Below, one piece after another: positions 46,982-55,087 of a DNA stretch of 64,000 bases. The position numbers and the translations under genes are program-made. Position 1 is the stretch's first letter. Every line of letters starts with the position of its first letter. Source of the DNA: an uncultured Planctomycetota bacterium (GTDB taxonomy: Bacteria > Planctomycetota > Phycisphaerae > Phycisphaerales > UBA5793). The notes under the pieces were generated by a model, which saw nothing but the letters and a program-made list of their open reading frames with translations, was not told where the DNA came from and did no database searches. The stretch lies in assembly GCA_900696685.1 (NCBI GenBank), contig CAADHA010000115.1, positions 1-64,000 on the forward strand, written 5' to 3'.

Positions 46982-47668
46982 ATGGTGAGTTCGCGCGGTC
47001 CTGGTTTTCGCCGATGCGCCTGGGCGCTTGCTCTTGGGCTGGCGACAACGGTGGCCGTCGCCTGGTTCGCGATGTTCTGGCCGGCAGGCCGCCACGGATA
47101 CGGACCGCCCGCCGCCACTGATCTTGGCCTCGTGATGACCTCGGATGGTCGGCGCCTCTGGAGCCTGAGCGAGGGAAAGAACGCTTCGCACCGCGTGATC
47201 AGTTACTGGTTCAACCAGGTCTCCGGTCACGCCCTGATGATCCCGACCGCCGATTTCGAGGCCCGGAAGTTCAACATGCAGACCTTGCCGCGCCACCTGC
47301 GGCCAGATTCGATCGACGATCTCAACATGCTGGCGTGGTACCGCGAGGTCGGCTGGCCGATGAAGGCGCTGACTTGCTCGATCCACTGGAGGACGCAGGT
47401 GCGCAACGCGGACATCATCTACTCGGTGCGCGGCGGCGTTCAGTTGCCGCGCGACCGTGAGTTTCAGCCGCGAGCGCTTCCCCTCACGCCGTTGTGGGGC
47501 GGCATGGCGGCGAGCAGCCTCCTCTACGCGGCGATGTGGTTCGTGCTCTTGGCCTCAGCGGCGCGGTGGCGCACGGCGCAGCGCTGGCGGCGCGGGCGCT
47601 GCCTTCGGTGCGGCTATCCGCGCACCGGCCTGCGCGAAGGCTCGCTCTGTCCCGAGTGCGGGCAGTGA
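46982..47668 (+). CDS. Membrane protein with C-terminal zinc ribbon
   Basis: Protein of 228 aa: N-terminal helix (RCAWALALGLATTVAVAWFA), an external domain of about 130 residues (TDLGLVMTSDGRRLWSLSEG), a second helix (AASSLLYAAMWFVLLASAAR) and a terminal ribbon RCLRCGYPRTGLREGSLCPE with the final CGQ. With both ends inside, the ribbon is cytoplasmic. It is the third protein of this ribbon type in the window. It converges with the dienelactone hydrolase gene, with 7 bases between stops. Confidence 0.7.
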   Translation: MVSSRGPGFRRCAWALALGLATTVAVAWFAMFWPAGRHGYGPPAATDLGLVMTSDGRRLWSLSEGKNASHRVISYWFNQVSGHALMIPTADFEARKFNMQTLPRHLRPDSIDDLNMLAWYREVGWPMKALTCSIHWRTQVRNADIIYSVRGGVQLPRDREFQPRALPLTPLWGGMAASSLLYAAMWFVLLASAARWRTAQRWRRGRCLRCGYPRTGLREGSLCPECGQ

Positions 47669-47675
47669 GTTGCTT

Positions 47676-48542
47676 CTACTTGAGGTGCTCGCGGAGGAAG
47701 GCAATGGTCTGCTTCCATGCGTCCCTTGCGGCGCGCTCGTTGGCGCCGTCGCGCCCCGTCTGCTGACGGAGGAATCCGTGCCCGGCGCCTTCGTAGGTGT
47801 GCGGCGTGAAGTCCAGTGTGTGCTCTCTCATCGCCGCTTGCGTTGCGCTGACGGTTGAGGTCACGCGGTTGTCGTCGCCGCCGTAGAGGCCGAGGACGGG
47901 GCACTTGATCGCGGCGAGTTTCGCGGCTTGGGGCGCGGTGCCGTAGTAGACGATTGCCGCGCCAAGACCCGCCTGCCGCGTGGCATACATGAACGATGCC
48001 GTCCCGCCCCAACAGAAGCCGATGGTCGCAGACGACTTCGCGGCCGAAGGAACTGCGAGCGCGTGTGTTCGAACCGCATCCAGGCGCGCCGTGACTTGGT
48101 CATCGGTCAGTTTGCGTATCTCCGCCCTCACTGCGTCGCCCTCGAACGACTCGGTTCCCCCGCCTCCGGGTCCCATTCCGGAGAGCAGGTCGGGCGCAAG
48201 GGCGATGAAGCCTTCGGCGGCGAGTTGATCCGCCACGGCCCTTATCCAATCCGTCAGGCCGAAGATCTCGTGGATTACGAGAACTACGGGTGCGGCGTCA
48301 GCCCTCTCGGGATAGACCACCCAGGTCTTGACCTTCGCCTCTGAGTCGGCCAGCGGGATCTCGATCCACTCGCCGTGGCGAGGCGAGTCGAGCAGGGCCT
48401 TGGAAGCCCCGTCGGCGTCGGGCGGGGGCGACGGAGGCCCTGCGGGTGCTGAAGAAGGGGCGTGCGGCCGATCTGCGGGCGGCTGGGCCAGGGCGGACGC
48501 AGCCAGCAGAGCAACGACGGCAATGGCGCGGAGGGGGCGCAT
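47676..48542 (-). CDS. Dienelactone hydrolase family protein, exported
   Basis: Alpha/beta hydrolase of 288 aa. The ATG at 48542 opens a signal peptide (MRPLRAIAVVALLAASALAQ) and a Pro-rich linker. Catalytic features: nucleophile Cys in IGFCWGGTASF (about residue 170), Asp in LYGGDDNRVTS and His in GAGHGFLRQ, the Cys-Asp-His set of the dienelactone hydrolase family. The classical substrate is a lactone in aromatic degradation; exported members hydrolyse other esters. The start is divergent from the histidine kinase gene at 48669. Confidence 0.87.
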   Translation of the reverse strand: MRPLRAIAVVALLAASALAQPPADRPHAPSSAPAGPPSPPPDADGASKALLDSPRHGEWIEIPLADSEAKVKTWVVYPERADAAPVVLVIHEIFGLTDWIRAVADQLAAEGFIALAPDLLSGMGPGGGGTESFEGDAVRAEIRKLTDDQVTARLDAVRTHALAVPSAAKSSATIGFCWGGTASFMYATRQAGLGAAIVYYGTAPQAAKLAAIKCPVLGLYGGDDNRVTSTVSATQAAMREHTLDFTPHTYEGAGHGFLRQQTGRDGANERAARDAWKQTIAFLREHLK

Positions 48543-48668
48543 AACTGATTCTTGCTCGCCGGCATCAGGGAAACCACCCCGAAGATCAACCCTCGGGCTG
48601 CCCCGACGTGTTCGGCGTGGTGATAATCTCAACATAGAGGTTTCGGCCCAACCCATTTTGGAGGCGGC

Positions 48669-51158
48669 ATGGCGGGGAAGTCGTCCAGGAAGGCAGAGCA
48701 AGTGAAGCCGCGGCGGCGGACGCGCCGCGCGGCTCAGCCTGGGGCGGCTCGGCCCGCGTCTGCCCAGCCCGATGCCGGCCTGCTCGCCAGGCACCAGGCA
48801 ATCCTTGATTCGACGCTCGATCCCATCGTGACCATCGACGCCTTCGGCATGGTATTGTCCGCCAGCCGATCGGTGCAGCGCGTGTTGGGCTACGCGCCCG
48901 AAGAGATGGTGGGACGGAACATCAGCCTGATCATGCCCGCGCCCCATCGAGAGAAGCATGATGGGTATCTCGCCAACTACCGCCGCACGGGCATTACGAA
49001 CATCCTCGGCCGGTCGCGGGAGTTCGAAGCGGTGCGCAAGGATGGATCCGCGTTCACGGTCGAGATATCGGTGTCGCGCGTCGATGTGCCGGGTGAGTCG
49101 CAGCCGCTCTTCACAGGCATCATCCACGACATTTCGCAGCGGCGCCGGGCCGAAGAGGAACTTCGGCTGCTCCAGGAGCTCAGCCTGGCCATCGGAGAGG
49201 CAACGGACCTCAACTCCGCCCTCGAGACGACGCTGCAGCGCATCTGCCAGGCAACGGGATGGGAGTATGGCGAGGCGTGGCTGCCCGATCCGAGCGCGCC
49301 GGCCCTGCTCGGTTCGCCGGTCTGGCACAGCAGCGAACCCACATTCGAACGCTTCCGCGCGCGGACGCACAGCCTTCGCTTCGAGCGGGGCGTCGGGCTG
49401 CCGGGGCGTGTGTGGACGTCGCGCCGCAGCGAATGGGTCGATGATCTGAGTTCCGATGGAACGTTTCAGAGAGTGGAGGCCGCGGCCGAGGCAGGACTGC
49501 ACGCCGCGCTCGCCGTTCCGATTCTTTACGAGAGCGAAGTCGCGGCGGTAATCGCCTTCTTCATGAAGAAGCGTCGCCCGATCGACGCCCGCCTGCTCAC
49601 GCTGGTGACCACCGCCGTCGCCCCGCTCGGCTCTGCGATCATGCGCAAGCGGATGCAGGATGTGCTGGCGGAGTCGGAGCGGCGCTTCCGCGACCTGCTC
49701 CAGCGCGTGCAACTCGTGGGCGTCATTCTCGACCGCTCCGGTTCAATCACCTTCTGCAACGACTGCTTCCTCAACCTCACGCAGTGGGCGCGCAGCGAAG
49801 TGATCGGCAGGAACTGGTTCGACCTGTGCCTGCCCAGGGCCGAGCGGGCGCGCACCTTCGAGGTGTTCCACCAGGCGATCATGTCGGGCGTGATCGAGCC
49901 TCACTTTGAGAACCGCATCGTGACGCGCGCGGGAGAGGAGCGGCTCATCGCGTGGAACAACTCGATCATGTGCGATGAGCAGGGCAGGACGGTCGCCGTC
50001 GCCGGCCTGGGCGTGGACATCACCGATCAGCGGCGCATCGAGCACGAACTCAAGCAGCACCGTGAGAATCTTGAGCATCTGGTCGCTGAGCGCACATCGG
50101 AACTCCGCCGAACGATTGAACAGTTGCGCATGGCGGACCGCCTGGCGTCGATCGGGACGCTGGCGGCGGGTCTCGGGCACGACATGAACAACGTGCTGCT
50201 GCCGATGCGATGCCGCCTCGATGCGGCGGAGTCCCTGGACCTGCCCCCGGCGGCGAGGCAGGAACTCGAGATCGTCCGGCGCCTCGCGGATTACCTGCAG
50301 CAGTTGAGCGACGGGCTGCACCTGCTCGCCCTCGATCCGGACGACAGCGAAGCGTCGCAGCCGACCACGCACATCGAGCAGTGGTGGCAGCAGGTGAGCG
50401 TGCTGCTGCACAAGGCGGTGCCAAAGCACGCGCGCTTCGAGGCCGAACTGCCCGCCGGCCTGCCCGACCTGCCCGTGGCGCCGCACCGACTCACACAGGC
50501 AGTCCTCAACCTCGTCGTCAACGCCGGCGAGGCGATCGGGGAGGGCGGCTTCGTGCGTTTCTGGGCGCAGGGGGATCCTGCGGGCGTGTCCATCCGCCTC
50601 GGCGTGACGGACAACGGGTGCGGCATCTCCGAGGAGGTTCAGCACCGCATCTTCGATCCTTTCTTCACGACCAAGCCGCGCGGCCTGGGCACGGGCATGG
50701 GCCTGTCGCTGGTGCGCGGCGTGGCGCAGGCCGCCGGCGGCCGAGTCTTCGTCGAGTCGCAGGTCGGCATCGGGACGACGATCGGCATGGAGTTGCCCAT
50801 CGCCGAGCCTCCGCAGGCGCCCGAGCCGCAGCGCACCGCCAGCCTCGCCATGAGCGACGTGCGCCTGCGCACGCTCGTCGAGACGATGCTGCGCGTCGAG
50901 GGTTTCGAGGTGCAGGTGAAGCCGGGAGGCGAGGAGACGGACGCCTCGCTCTGGTTCATCGACTCTCACGACGATCGCCTTGACGCGGCCCGGCGGTTCC
51001 TGCGCGAGCGAGGCGAGCGCCAGATCATCCTCTGCGGCCCGGCGGGCGAGGCGTGGAGTTCCATGGACGTGTTCTGCATCAACGACGTGAACGACTTCGA
51101 CGAGGTTCGCCGCGTGATTCGCGAAGCCATCGATGCCTACGAAGGAGTGCTGGAATGA
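48669..51158 (+). CDS. PAS-GAF-PAS sensor histidine kinase
   Basis: Soluble sensor kinase of 829 aa. Order: basic N-tail (1-40), PAS domain (about 45-160, ILDSTLDPIVTIDAFGMVLS, FixL-like), GAF domain (about 170-320), second PAS (about 335-455), dimerisation domain with the phospho-accepting His in AAGLGHDMNNVLLP (about 505), and HATPase (595-720: LNLVVNAGEAIGEGG, VTDNGCGI, FTTKPRGLGTGMGLS). Residues 735-829 look like a receiver fold lacking the acceptor Asp. No membrane segments, so it senses an internal signal. The stop overlaps the response regulator start (ATGA). GGAGG precedes the ATG. Confidence 0.9.
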   Translation: MAGKSSRKAEQVKPRRRTRRAAQPGAARPASAQPDAGLLARHQAILDSTLDPIVTIDAFGMVLSASRSVQRVLGYAPEEMVGRNISLIMPAPHREKHDGYLANYRRTGITNILGRSREFEAVRKDGSAFTVEISVSRVDVPGESQPLFTGIIHDISQRRRAEEELRLLQELSLAIGEATDLNSALETTLQRICQATGWEYGEAWLPDPSAPALLGSPVWHSSEPTFERFRARTHSLRFERGVGLPGRVWTSRRSEWVDDLSSDGTFQRVEAAAEAGLHAALAVPILYESEVAAVIAFFMKKRRPIDARLLTLVTTAVAPLGSAIMRKRMQDVLAESERRFRDLLQRVQLVGVILDRSGSITFCNDCFLNLTQWARSEVIGRNWFDLCLPRAERARTFEVFHQAIMSGVIEPHFENRIVTRAGEERLIAWNNSIMCDEQGRTVAVAGLGVDITDQRRIEHELKQHRENLEHLVAERTSELRRTIEQLRMADRLASIGTLAAGLGHDMNNVLLPMRCRLDAAESLDLPPAARQELEIVRRLADYLQQLSDGLHLLALDPDDSEASQPTTHIEQWWQQVSVLLHKAVPKHARFEAELPAGLPDLPVAPHRLTQAVLNLVVNAGEAIGEGGFVRFWAQGDPAGVSIRLGVTDNGCGISEEVQHRIFDPFFTTKPRGLGTGMGLSLVRGVAQAAGGRVFVESQVGIGTTIGMELPIAEPPQAPEPQRTASLAMSDVRLRTLVETMLRVEGFEVQVKPGGEETDASLWFIDSHDDRLDAARRFLRERGERQIILCGPAGEAWSSMDVFCINDVNDFDEVRRVIREAIDAYEGVLE

Positions 51159-51817
51159 CCAGTCGGACCATCGAGATTCTCTGCGTGGACGATCATGCTT
51201 TCCTGGTAGACGGGCTCAAGGCGAAGTTCGAACTCGAGCCCGGCCTCAAGTGCGTGGGTCGCCTGGCGACCGCGGAGGACCTGGTCCGCGAGGTGGACCG
51301 CTTGCGCCCGCACATCGTGCTCCTGGACATCGAGATGCCGGGGCCTGATCCCTTCGAGGCGGCCGCCGACATACATGCGCGCTTCCCCGAGACGCGCGTC
51401 ATCATCCTCAGTGCCTACGTGCGCGACCATTACATCAGCGCCGCATTCAAGGCGGGGGTGTGGGGCTACTTCTGCAAGAGCGACGACACGGGGGAGATCA
51501 TCCGCGGAATCCGCAAAGTGGCGCGGGGCGAGTTCGCCTTCGGCCCCAAGGTCGCGGATCGATGCCGCCCGGCGAGCGGCCCGGCCCAGAAGGCCGCCGC
51601 CCCCCCCAACTCCAAGATCGACATGCGCTCCAAGCGCGAGCAGGAAGTGCTGCGTCTCATCGGGCGCGGGCTGACGCGTCTCGAAATCGCCAAGGCCCTG
51701 TCGCGAAGCCCCAAGACGGTCGACGGTCACCGCGAACGGATCATGTCCAAACTCGACCTGCACACGACGCCGGAACTTGTGCGCTTCGCCATCGGAGAAG
51801 GTCTCGTGGAGGTTTGA
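51155..51817 (+). CDS. NarL-type response regulator
   Basis: Two-domain regulator of 220 aa. The receiver domain has ILCVDDHAFLVDGLKA with the acid pair, acceptor Asp in IVLLDIEMPGPDPF (about 57), Thr/Ser in VIILSAYV and Lys in YFCKSDD (about 108). The C-terminal LuxR-type helix-turn-helix is SKREQEVLRLIGRGLTRLEI then SRSPKTVDGHRERIMSKLDL. It is translated with the histidine kinase and is its probable partner. No target promoter is apparent. Confidence 0.92.
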   Translation: MTSRTIEILCVDDHAFLVDGLKAKFELEPGLKCVGRLATAEDLVREVDRLRPHIVLLDIEMPGPDPFEAAADIHARFPETRVIILSAYVRDHYISAAFKAGVWGYFCKSDDTGEIIRGIRKVARGEFAFGPKVADRCRPASGPAQKAAAPPNSKIDMRSKREQEVLRLIGRGLTRLEIAKALSRSPKTVDGHRERIMSKLDLHTTPELVRFAIGEGLVEV

Positions 51818-51840
51818 GATCGCCGGTTCGCCGGAGTTGC

Positions 51841-52098
51841 TCAAGGGCGAGGCTCGGCGGGCCGAGGTGCCTTGTGAACCTCGACGTTGTCGATCACCTG
51901 GCGCACGCCCTGTACGCGCAGCGCATCCTCGTAGGCGGCGAGTTTCCGCCCTGCGCTCTCCACCGTACCCGAGAGCGTCACCACGCCGTCTCGGATGCGG
52001 ACCTCGATGGGCGCCTGGTCGATGCGCGGATCCCAGCGTATGTTGCGGGCGATCTCGGCGAGGAGGTCCTGGTCGGTTCTGGGTCTCGGTACACTCAT
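51841..52098 (-). CDS. BON domain protein
   Basis: Protein of 85 aa starting at the ATG at 52098 (MSVPRPRTDQDLLAEIARNI). The BON domain covers most of it: IRWDPRIDQAPIEVRIRDGV, TLSGTVESAGRKLAAYEDAL and VRQVIDNVEVH. BON domains bind membranes or ligands and are usually periplasmic, but no signal peptide is visible with this start. It converges with the response regulator gene. Confidence 0.8.
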   Translation of the reverse strand: MSVPRPRTDQDLLAEIARNIRWDPRIDQAPIEVRIRDGVVTLSGTVESAGRKLAAYEDALRVQGVRQVIDNVEVHKAPRPAEPRP

Positions 52099-52453
52099 GG
52101 GCGGCTCGAAGCGGGGCGCGGCCGCGCCGGCGCTCCGGCACGTCCCGCACGAGCGGGCCTGCGGCTGATTCGCGCGCCTCGCGGCATCACACATAGTTTG
52201 TGCGATTAACGGCATTCGGCGCGTGCGAGTGCCGTTTCGGGAGTCACATCAGGGCGGATTTCCCGTGTCTGCTACGCAAATCGCGCACACCGCGCCGGAT
52301 CGAGTGCGTTCTCAACCAGGCGAGTGGCGCCGTCCGGTGCGGGTCGCCTGGAGTTTCGAGGGCACCCCGCCGGACCGGGCGCAAGCCTTTCCCGGCAGCC
52401 GCGGCCGGAGGGAAGGAATGGCGGCAGATGCGGCGTGCGATCGATGATGATCG
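52099..52453. other. Intergenic with one hairpin
   Basis: No gene in 355 bases. A hairpin lies at 52208-52236: AACGGCATTCG, seven-base loop, CGAGTGCCGTT (11-base stem with one G-U). It could end the minus-strand obgE transcript or be part of an RNA; there is no T-run to decide. Confidence 0.4.
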
Positions 52454-53479
52454 CTAGCTCCAGCGCTGCGGTGCGAGGGCCGACTTCTCCCAGCACCTTT
52501 CCAGGAGGTCGCGCACTCCCTCGCGCGTCGCGCCGCTCAGCGCCAGGGGGCGCTCGCCTCGCGGCAAGCCGAGACGGCCCGCAAGTTCATCGAGCACCCG
52601 CCCGCGATCGCCGGGCGCGATCAGGTCGATCTTATTGAGCACAATGATCTCATCCTTCTCAGCGAGGTCGGTCGAGTAGCGAGCCAGTTCGCGGCGAATC
52701 GTGTGGTAGTTGTCCGCGGGCTGCGACCCGTCCGCAGGGCTTGCGTCGAGCAGATGGACGAGCAGGGACGTGCGCTCGACGTGCCGCAGAAAGTCGTGGC
52801 CGAGGCCGATGCCTTCGGCCGCGCCCTCGATCAGCCCCGGGATGTCGGCGAAGACGAGGCGGCGCTCCGCGTCGAGTTCGGCGATGCCGAGTTGCGGCTT
52901 GAGCGTCGTGAAAGGGAAGTCCGCGACCATGGGCCTCGCCCTCGACACGGCTCGCAGGAGTGTTGACTTGCCCGCGTTGGGCATTCCGAGAAGCCCCACG
53001 TCGGCCATGAGTTTGAGTTCCAGGCGGAGACGAAGCACCTCGCCGTTCTCGCCCGGCTCGGCCTCGCGCGGCGCCTGGTTGGTCGAGGAGCGGAAATGTG
53101 CGTTGCCGAAGCCGCCGCGACCGCCTCGCGCCGCGACGACCTGCTGGCCCGGCGCCTTGACGTCGGCGATGAGTTCGCCCGTCTCATCGTTGTAGATGAG
53201 CGTGCCGGGCGGGACGTGGAGGACAAGATCGCTCCCCGCTTCGCCGGAGCAGTCGCGGCCGCTGCCCGGCCGGCCGGCGGGAGCGTGCCAGTGGAACCGG
53301 CTGCGGTAGTCGAGCAGGGGGTTGAGGTTGGGGTCTCCGAGGAAGAGGACGGATCCGCCGTTGCCGCCGTTGCCGCCGTCCGGACCGCCCTTGGGGATGT
53401 ACCTTTCGCGCCGGAAACTGACGCTCCCGTGGCCCCCTTTCCCTGAGCGCACCTCGATGACCGCCTCGTCGATGAACAT
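52454..53479 (-). CDS. obgE: GTPase ObgE
   Basis: Ribosome-associated GTPase for 50S assembly and stress control, 341 aa. The ATG at 53479 gives the family start MFIDEAVIEVRSGKGGHGSV; the frame also opens at a TTG nine bases upstream. The glycine-rich Obg domain fills about residues 1-158. The G domain has GMPNAGKSTLLRAVS (G1), DIPGLIEGA (G3) and VLNKIDL (G4). There is only a short C-terminal tail. Length is normal. Confidence 0.95.
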   Translation of the reverse strand: MFIDEAVIEVRSGKGGHGSVSFRRERYIPKGGPDGGNGGNGGSVLFLGDPNLNPLLDYRSRFHWHAPAGRPGSGRDCSGEAGSDLVLHVPPGTLIYNDETGELIADVKAPGQQVVAARGGRGGFGNAHFRSSTNQAPREAEPGENGEVLRLRLELKLMADVGLLGMPNAGKSTLLRAVSRARPMVADFPFTTLKPQLGIAELDAERRLVFADIPGLIEGAAEGIGLGHDFLRHVERTSLLVHLLDASPADGSQPADNYHTIRRELARYSTDLAEKDEIIVLNKIDLIAPGDRGRVLDELAGRLGLPRGERPLALSGATREGVRDLLERCWEKSALAPQRWS

Positions 53480-53556
53480 GCGAGGCAATGGTAGACAGGC
53501 GCCGGGAGTGATCCGGCGTTCGCGAGTTGCTTACATCCTGCGACGGCGGAGCGGGT

Positions 53557-54540
53557 TCACGCCGCGCGGCCGCGTTTCTTCGCCTTAGGCGCCTCGTCCG
53601 GCTCGGCGGAGGAGATGGCGTCGCGCAGTTGTTCCTTGGCTCGTGCGACGATCCGGTCGTAGGAAATCGTCTCTCCGATGTTCAGCGAGAGCATCGAGGC
53701 GATCTCCTGCACGCGAGTCGCGACCGCATCGAGCACCTGTTCGAGGCTCTCGCTGCGGATGCCGATGAGGCGGATGCACGTGGTGCGGCAGCGCTCGATG
53801 TCGGGCAGTGCGGCGTCTCCCGTGAAGAGGTCGGCGATGGCCACGCCGGCGCAAAGCAGTCGGCTCAGGGCGGAGACCTCCGCCGGACCCGTCCGTCGGT
53901 CATCCGCTTCGCGGTAGAAGCGGACGGCATCTGTGAGCGACTGGGGAAGCCCCCAGACGTCGAGCAATTCGGCGCTGAGTTCAGCGTGTGAGACGCCGAG
54001 CGCTTTGATCTCGTCCTCGACGGTCCACCAGCCGGTGCTCGCCTGCCGCTCGAGGAGGGGAGCGAACAGGTCCGGGGCCGTGAGGTGGCCGGCGACGAGG
54101 CCGATGTTGTGCAGCAGGCCCGCGACGAAGGCGTCTTCCGTCAGTTGTTTCGCGGTCTGCATGGCGAGAAGGCGCGAGGCGACCGCGGCCGTCAGCGACA
54201 GCCTCCAGTAGCGCTCGTAGTTGAAGTGCGTGCGATCCTCGCGAGGCGCGATCGAGTGCACGATCGAGAAACTCAGGGCCATGATGCGCAACTTGCGCAT
54301 GCCCAGGAGGGTCGACGACTGCTTGATCGAGGTGATGTTCTTGGCGATGCCGAAGAGCGGCGAGTTGATGACCTTGAGAATTCGGGCCGTCAGCGCCGGG
54401 TCATTCTGGATCACGCCCGCGAGTTGCTCGATCGTGCAGTCGGGCTGCTCAGTGAGCGAGAGAACCTGAAGCGCCACGCTGGGAAGCGATGGCAGGTTCT
54501 CGCTCGCACGAAACCGATCGATGATCGAGCCTCCAGACAT
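53557..54540 (-). CDS. HDOD domain protein
   Basis: Protein of 327 aa with an HDOD domain (about residues 15-215: LPSLPSVALQVLSLTEQPDC, LAGVIQNDPALTARILKVIN, SPLFGIAKNITSIKQSSTLL, FVAGLLHNIGLVAGHL). HDOD is an HD-like domain without full metal-binding residues; it acts in signalling as a scaffold. The C-terminal 100 residues are helical and end in a basic Lys/Arg tail. It lies 77 bases upstream of obgE on the same strand. Confidence 0.88.
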   Translation of the reverse strand: MSGGSIIDRFRASENLPSLPSVALQVLSLTEQPDCTIEQLAGVIQNDPALTARILKVINSPLFGIAKNITSIKQSSTLLGMRKLRIMALSFSIVHSIAPREDRTHFNYERYWRLSLTAAVASRLLAMQTAKQLTEDAFVAGLLHNIGLVAGHLTAPDLFAPLLERQASTGWWTVEDEIKALGVSHAELSAELLDVWGLPQSLTDAVRFYREADDRRTGPAEVSALSRLLCAGVAIADLFTGDAALPDIERCRTTCIRLIGIRSESLEQVLDAVATRVQEIASMLSLNIGETISYDRIVARAKEQLRDAISSAEPDEAPKAKKRGRAA

Positions 54541-54950
54541 CTGCCCGCTCCTCTTCGCCCGCCCCGCTGCCGGTTGATCATCGGTCCACAGTTTGCGGCC
54601 GCGACTGAATGAACTATCGGCAGACGCTGCAGTCTACTGAATGAGTGAGCGTTCAAACGTCTCACTATCCAGCAAGTCGATTGCGTTGAATGCGCGCTGC
54701 CGTCTGCGCCGGCCGCAGTGGACAGCGCGGGAGGCAGGCGACCGGGTTTCATGACTTCGGCGTGTTATCGGGCGGATGAAGGGGCTGGCGCATTTCGCAC
54801 CGGTCAACCACCGCCGCTGCTCCATTTTCCCGCGTCAATAAGAGGATCGCGCGGATTCGACACTCGCAGCGGCCGTTGGCGATTGATCGGCGGCCGCGTC
54901 GCGCGTACCCTCTCTGTTCGCCTTCGGCGTCGCTGTCCGGGGCGAAGAAC
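54541..54950. other. Intergenic before tRNA-Lys
   Basis: No gene in 410 bases between the divergent HDOD gene and the tRNA. It contains the candidate tRNA promoter at 54883-54911. No repeat or attachment-site signal was noticed. Confidence 0.5.
54883..54911 (+). promoter_or_regulatory. Candidate promoter of tRNA-Lys
   Basis: TTGATC (54883-54888), 17-base spacer, TACCCT (54906-54911). Transcription would begin about 33 bases before the tRNA. Confidence 0.4.
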
Positions 54951-55023
54951 GGTCGCGTAGCTCAGTCGGTAGAGCATCGGACTTTTAATCCGCAGGTCCT
55001 GGGTTCGAGTCCCAGCGCGACCA
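54951..55023 (+). tRNA. tRNA-Lys (TTT anticodon)
   Basis: Full cloverleaf of 73 bases: acceptor GGTCGCG pairs with CGCGACC, D-arm GCTCAGTCGGTAGAGC, anticodon loop CTTTTAA (TTT, lysine), T-arm CTGGGTTCGAGTCCCAG, discriminator A. The CCA end is not encoded. Confidence 0.97.
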
Positions 55024-55087
55024 TTGGCGGCCGGCTCGAGCGGCGCGAGCGCAGCGCCCTGGCGGCGAAGGGAGTCGTCCCCGTTTC

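Noticed and set aside
48544-49712. Long N-terminal extension of the dienelactone hydrolase
   Set aside because: The extension is antisense to the histidine kinase, and a signal peptide begins at 48542.
54951-55023. tRNA-Lys as attachment site for a mobile element
   Set aside because: No integrase nearby, no second copy of the tRNA 3' end seen, and neighbours are ordinary chromosomal genes.
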